DNA from: UMGS1696 sp964621755
Lineage (GTDB): Bacteria > Bacillota > Clostridia > Oscillospirales > CAG-272
Length of the DNA: 22,527 nt
Assembly: GCA_964621755.1 (NCBI GenBank)
Contig: CAZUPI010000040.1
Location: 1 to 22,527, forward strand
Direction: 5' to 3'
Shown: positions 21,549 through 22,527 of the stretch, one piece after another
Numbering within the stretch: position 1 is the first letter of the stretch
Layout of the letters: each line of letters opens with the position of its first letter
The notes under the pieces: model-generated
What the model was told of the DNA's origin: nothing
Database searches by the model: none
Seen by the model: only the letters and a program-made list of their open reading frames with translations
Translations under genes and position numbers: made by a program

Positions 21549-21581
21549 AAAGACAGCAAAACATCGGCTGTCTTTTCTCTT
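21549..21581 (+). terminator. Rho-independent terminator after module B
   Basis: AAAGACAGC pairs perfectly with GCTGTCTTT around a 9-base loop, followed by TCTCTTT, 12 bases after the GNAT stop. Confidence 0.75.
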
Positions 21582-21602
21582 TGGAAAAATTATTTGTCAT
21601 CC

Positions 21603-21631
21603 TTGCGAAACAACACGAAATCTGCTATAAT
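21603..21631 (+). promoter_or_regulatory. Promoter of the large serine recombinase
   Basis: TTGCGA, a 17-base spacer, TATAAT, about 73 bases before the recombinase start. Confidence 0.65.
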
Positions 21632-21703
21632 AGGTTCAGTAATCCAAACGCTCATTGAAAACTTCATAGCAGTTCGTGTTTTCTAAAAGAAAGGAAAACA
21701 CAA

Positions 21704-22527
21704 ATGAAACGAGTTTACACACTTCATCGAGTTTCTACCTTAAAACAAGTCGATATCACCAAAGACGACATCCCCATGCAGAAGATCGCTTGCCACGAAT
21801 TCGCGGACAGACAGCCCGAATGGGAAATCTGCCGTGAGTTCGAGGAAAAAGGCATCTCCGGCTTCAAAGTATCCGCCGAAAATCGCGACGCGATCCAAGA
21901 CCTCAAGGAAGCCGCGCTTGCACACGAGTTTGACGTGCTGCTGGTGTTTATGTTCGACCGTCTCGGCAGAATCGAGAACGAAACTCCGTTTGTTCTTCAA
22001 TGGTTCGCCGAACATGGCATCGAAGTATGGTCGGTCAACGAGGGTCAGCAGAAATTTGAAAATCACGTTGACAAGCTGATGAATTACATCCGTTTCTGGC
22101 AGGCATCGGGAGAATCCGAGAAAACCTCCATCCGTGTAAAGACCCGACTTCAGCAGATGACCGAAGAAGGTATCTACACCGGTGGCGTTGTACCGTATGG
22201 CTACACACTGGTGAAGAACGGACGGAAAAACAAAAAGGGGCAGGAGATGCGCGACCTTGCGGTTGAACCCGTGGAAGCCGACGTGGTCAGACGGATATTC
22301 AAACTGATGGTATCCGAAGGATGCGGCTCACACCAGATCGCTACCTATATAAATAAGGAAGGTTTTCGCACTCATGCCGACGCGATGTTCCAGAGCAACA
22401 ACGTCCTGCGGATTTTGAAAAACGAAATCTACTGCGGCTATCTGAAAAACGGTGACGCACGGTCTGAGCGGATTGAATCCCTCCGCTTCTTAAAATTTGG
22501 TATGAAAAAAGCGACCGCTCCGAAGAG
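21704..22527 (+). CDS. Large serine recombinase (element integrase), 3' end outside window
   Basis: 274 codons are visible before the right edge. The resolvase-type catalytic domain has LHRVST with nucleophile Ser11, EEKGISG (48-53) and FDRLGR (84-89). The Recombinase domain follows at about 155-265: GGVVPYGYTLVKNGRKNKKG, then VRRIFKLMVSEG, GSHQIATYINKEGF and NEIYCGYLKNGDARSERI. Large serine recombinases integrate and excise elements at short att sites; here it is the likely integrase, placed at the far side of the element from the transfer genes. ATG 21704 follows AAAGGAAAA. The coiled-coil and zinc-binding C terminus and the attachment site would lie beyond the window. Confidence 0.9.
   Translation, partial: MKRVYTLHRVSTLKQVDITKDDIPMQKIACHEFADRQPEWEICREFEEKGISGFKVSAENRDAIQDLKEAALAHEFDVLLVFMFDRLGRIENETPFVLQWFAEHGIEVWSVNEGQQKFENHVDKLMNYIRFWQASGESEKTSIRVKTRLQQMTEEGIYTGGVVPYGYTLVKNGRKNKKGQEMRDLAVEPVEADVVRRIFKLMVSEGCGSHQIATYINKEGFRTHADAMFQSNNVLRILKNEIYCGYLKNGDARSERIESLRFLKFGMKKATAPK

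Noticed and set aside
22490..22527. Possible frameshift at the end of the recombinase
   Set aside because: An alternative frame after the AAAATTT run looks slightly more family-like, but the visible stretch is too short to judge and the current frame stays open to the edge.

Overview
The window looks like an integrative, mobilizable or conjugative element of a Gram-positive anaerobe of the class Clostridia (Oscillospiraceae/Lachnospiraceae type). The evidence is strong GGAGG-type ribosome binding sites, sigma-A promoters, a MobC/MobP relaxase pair, a DUF3849 protein, a TnpW-like small protein, a region-4-only sigma-like protein and a large serine recombinase. No ribosomal RNA, tRNA or CRISPR array was seen. 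Neither end of the element is inside the window: the first gene enters from the left and the recombinase runs off the right.

Layout. (1) 1-4400, transfer module: the C-terminal part of a large SNF2-type helicase, a DUF3849 gene with a one-base frameshift, MobC, a conserved hypothetical, a zinc-ribbon protein, the relaxase, then an inverted-repeat-rich tail with a 39-codon ORF. (2) 4400-5480: a small serine resolvase followed by a perfect 28-bp palindrome and a second copy of its core, a candidate resolution site. (3) 5489-14251, AT-richer cargo: an ECF sigma factor with an overlapping DUF4367-type anti-sigma, a small secreted protein, and a compact ABC export/sensing operon (lipoprotein, duplicated permease, propeller/solute-binding lipoprotein, ATPase). 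It ends in what looks like the stump of a second permease. (4) 14275-16617: a dGTPase-like HD phosphohydrolase with its own promoter and terminator. (5) 16649-18412: a GAF-SARP regulator, then an array of eleven 7-bp sites in 11-bp phase, a leader ORF running through an attenuator-like hairpin, and the sigma-like protein. (6) 18921-19360: a region with the hallmarks of a large structured RNA. (7) 19402-21575: two tandem copies of a [TnpW-like / small antitoxin-like / GNAT acetyltransferase toxin-like] module, the second decayed. (8) 21603-end: large serine recombinase.

How it fits together. The helicase, MobC and relaxase process DNA for transfer, the large recombinase would integrate and excise the element, and the resolvase would resolve multimers. 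The GNAT modules resemble addiction modules. The dGTPase could act in nucleotide-depletion defence. The sigma/anti-sigma pair and ABC operon form an envelope-facing system of unknown substrate. The strongest leads are the SARP gene beside its probable operator array, the structured RNA region, the duplicated GNAT modules, and the sigma/secreted-protein/ABC cargo. All functional links are inferred from sequence and gene order; no database search was possible.
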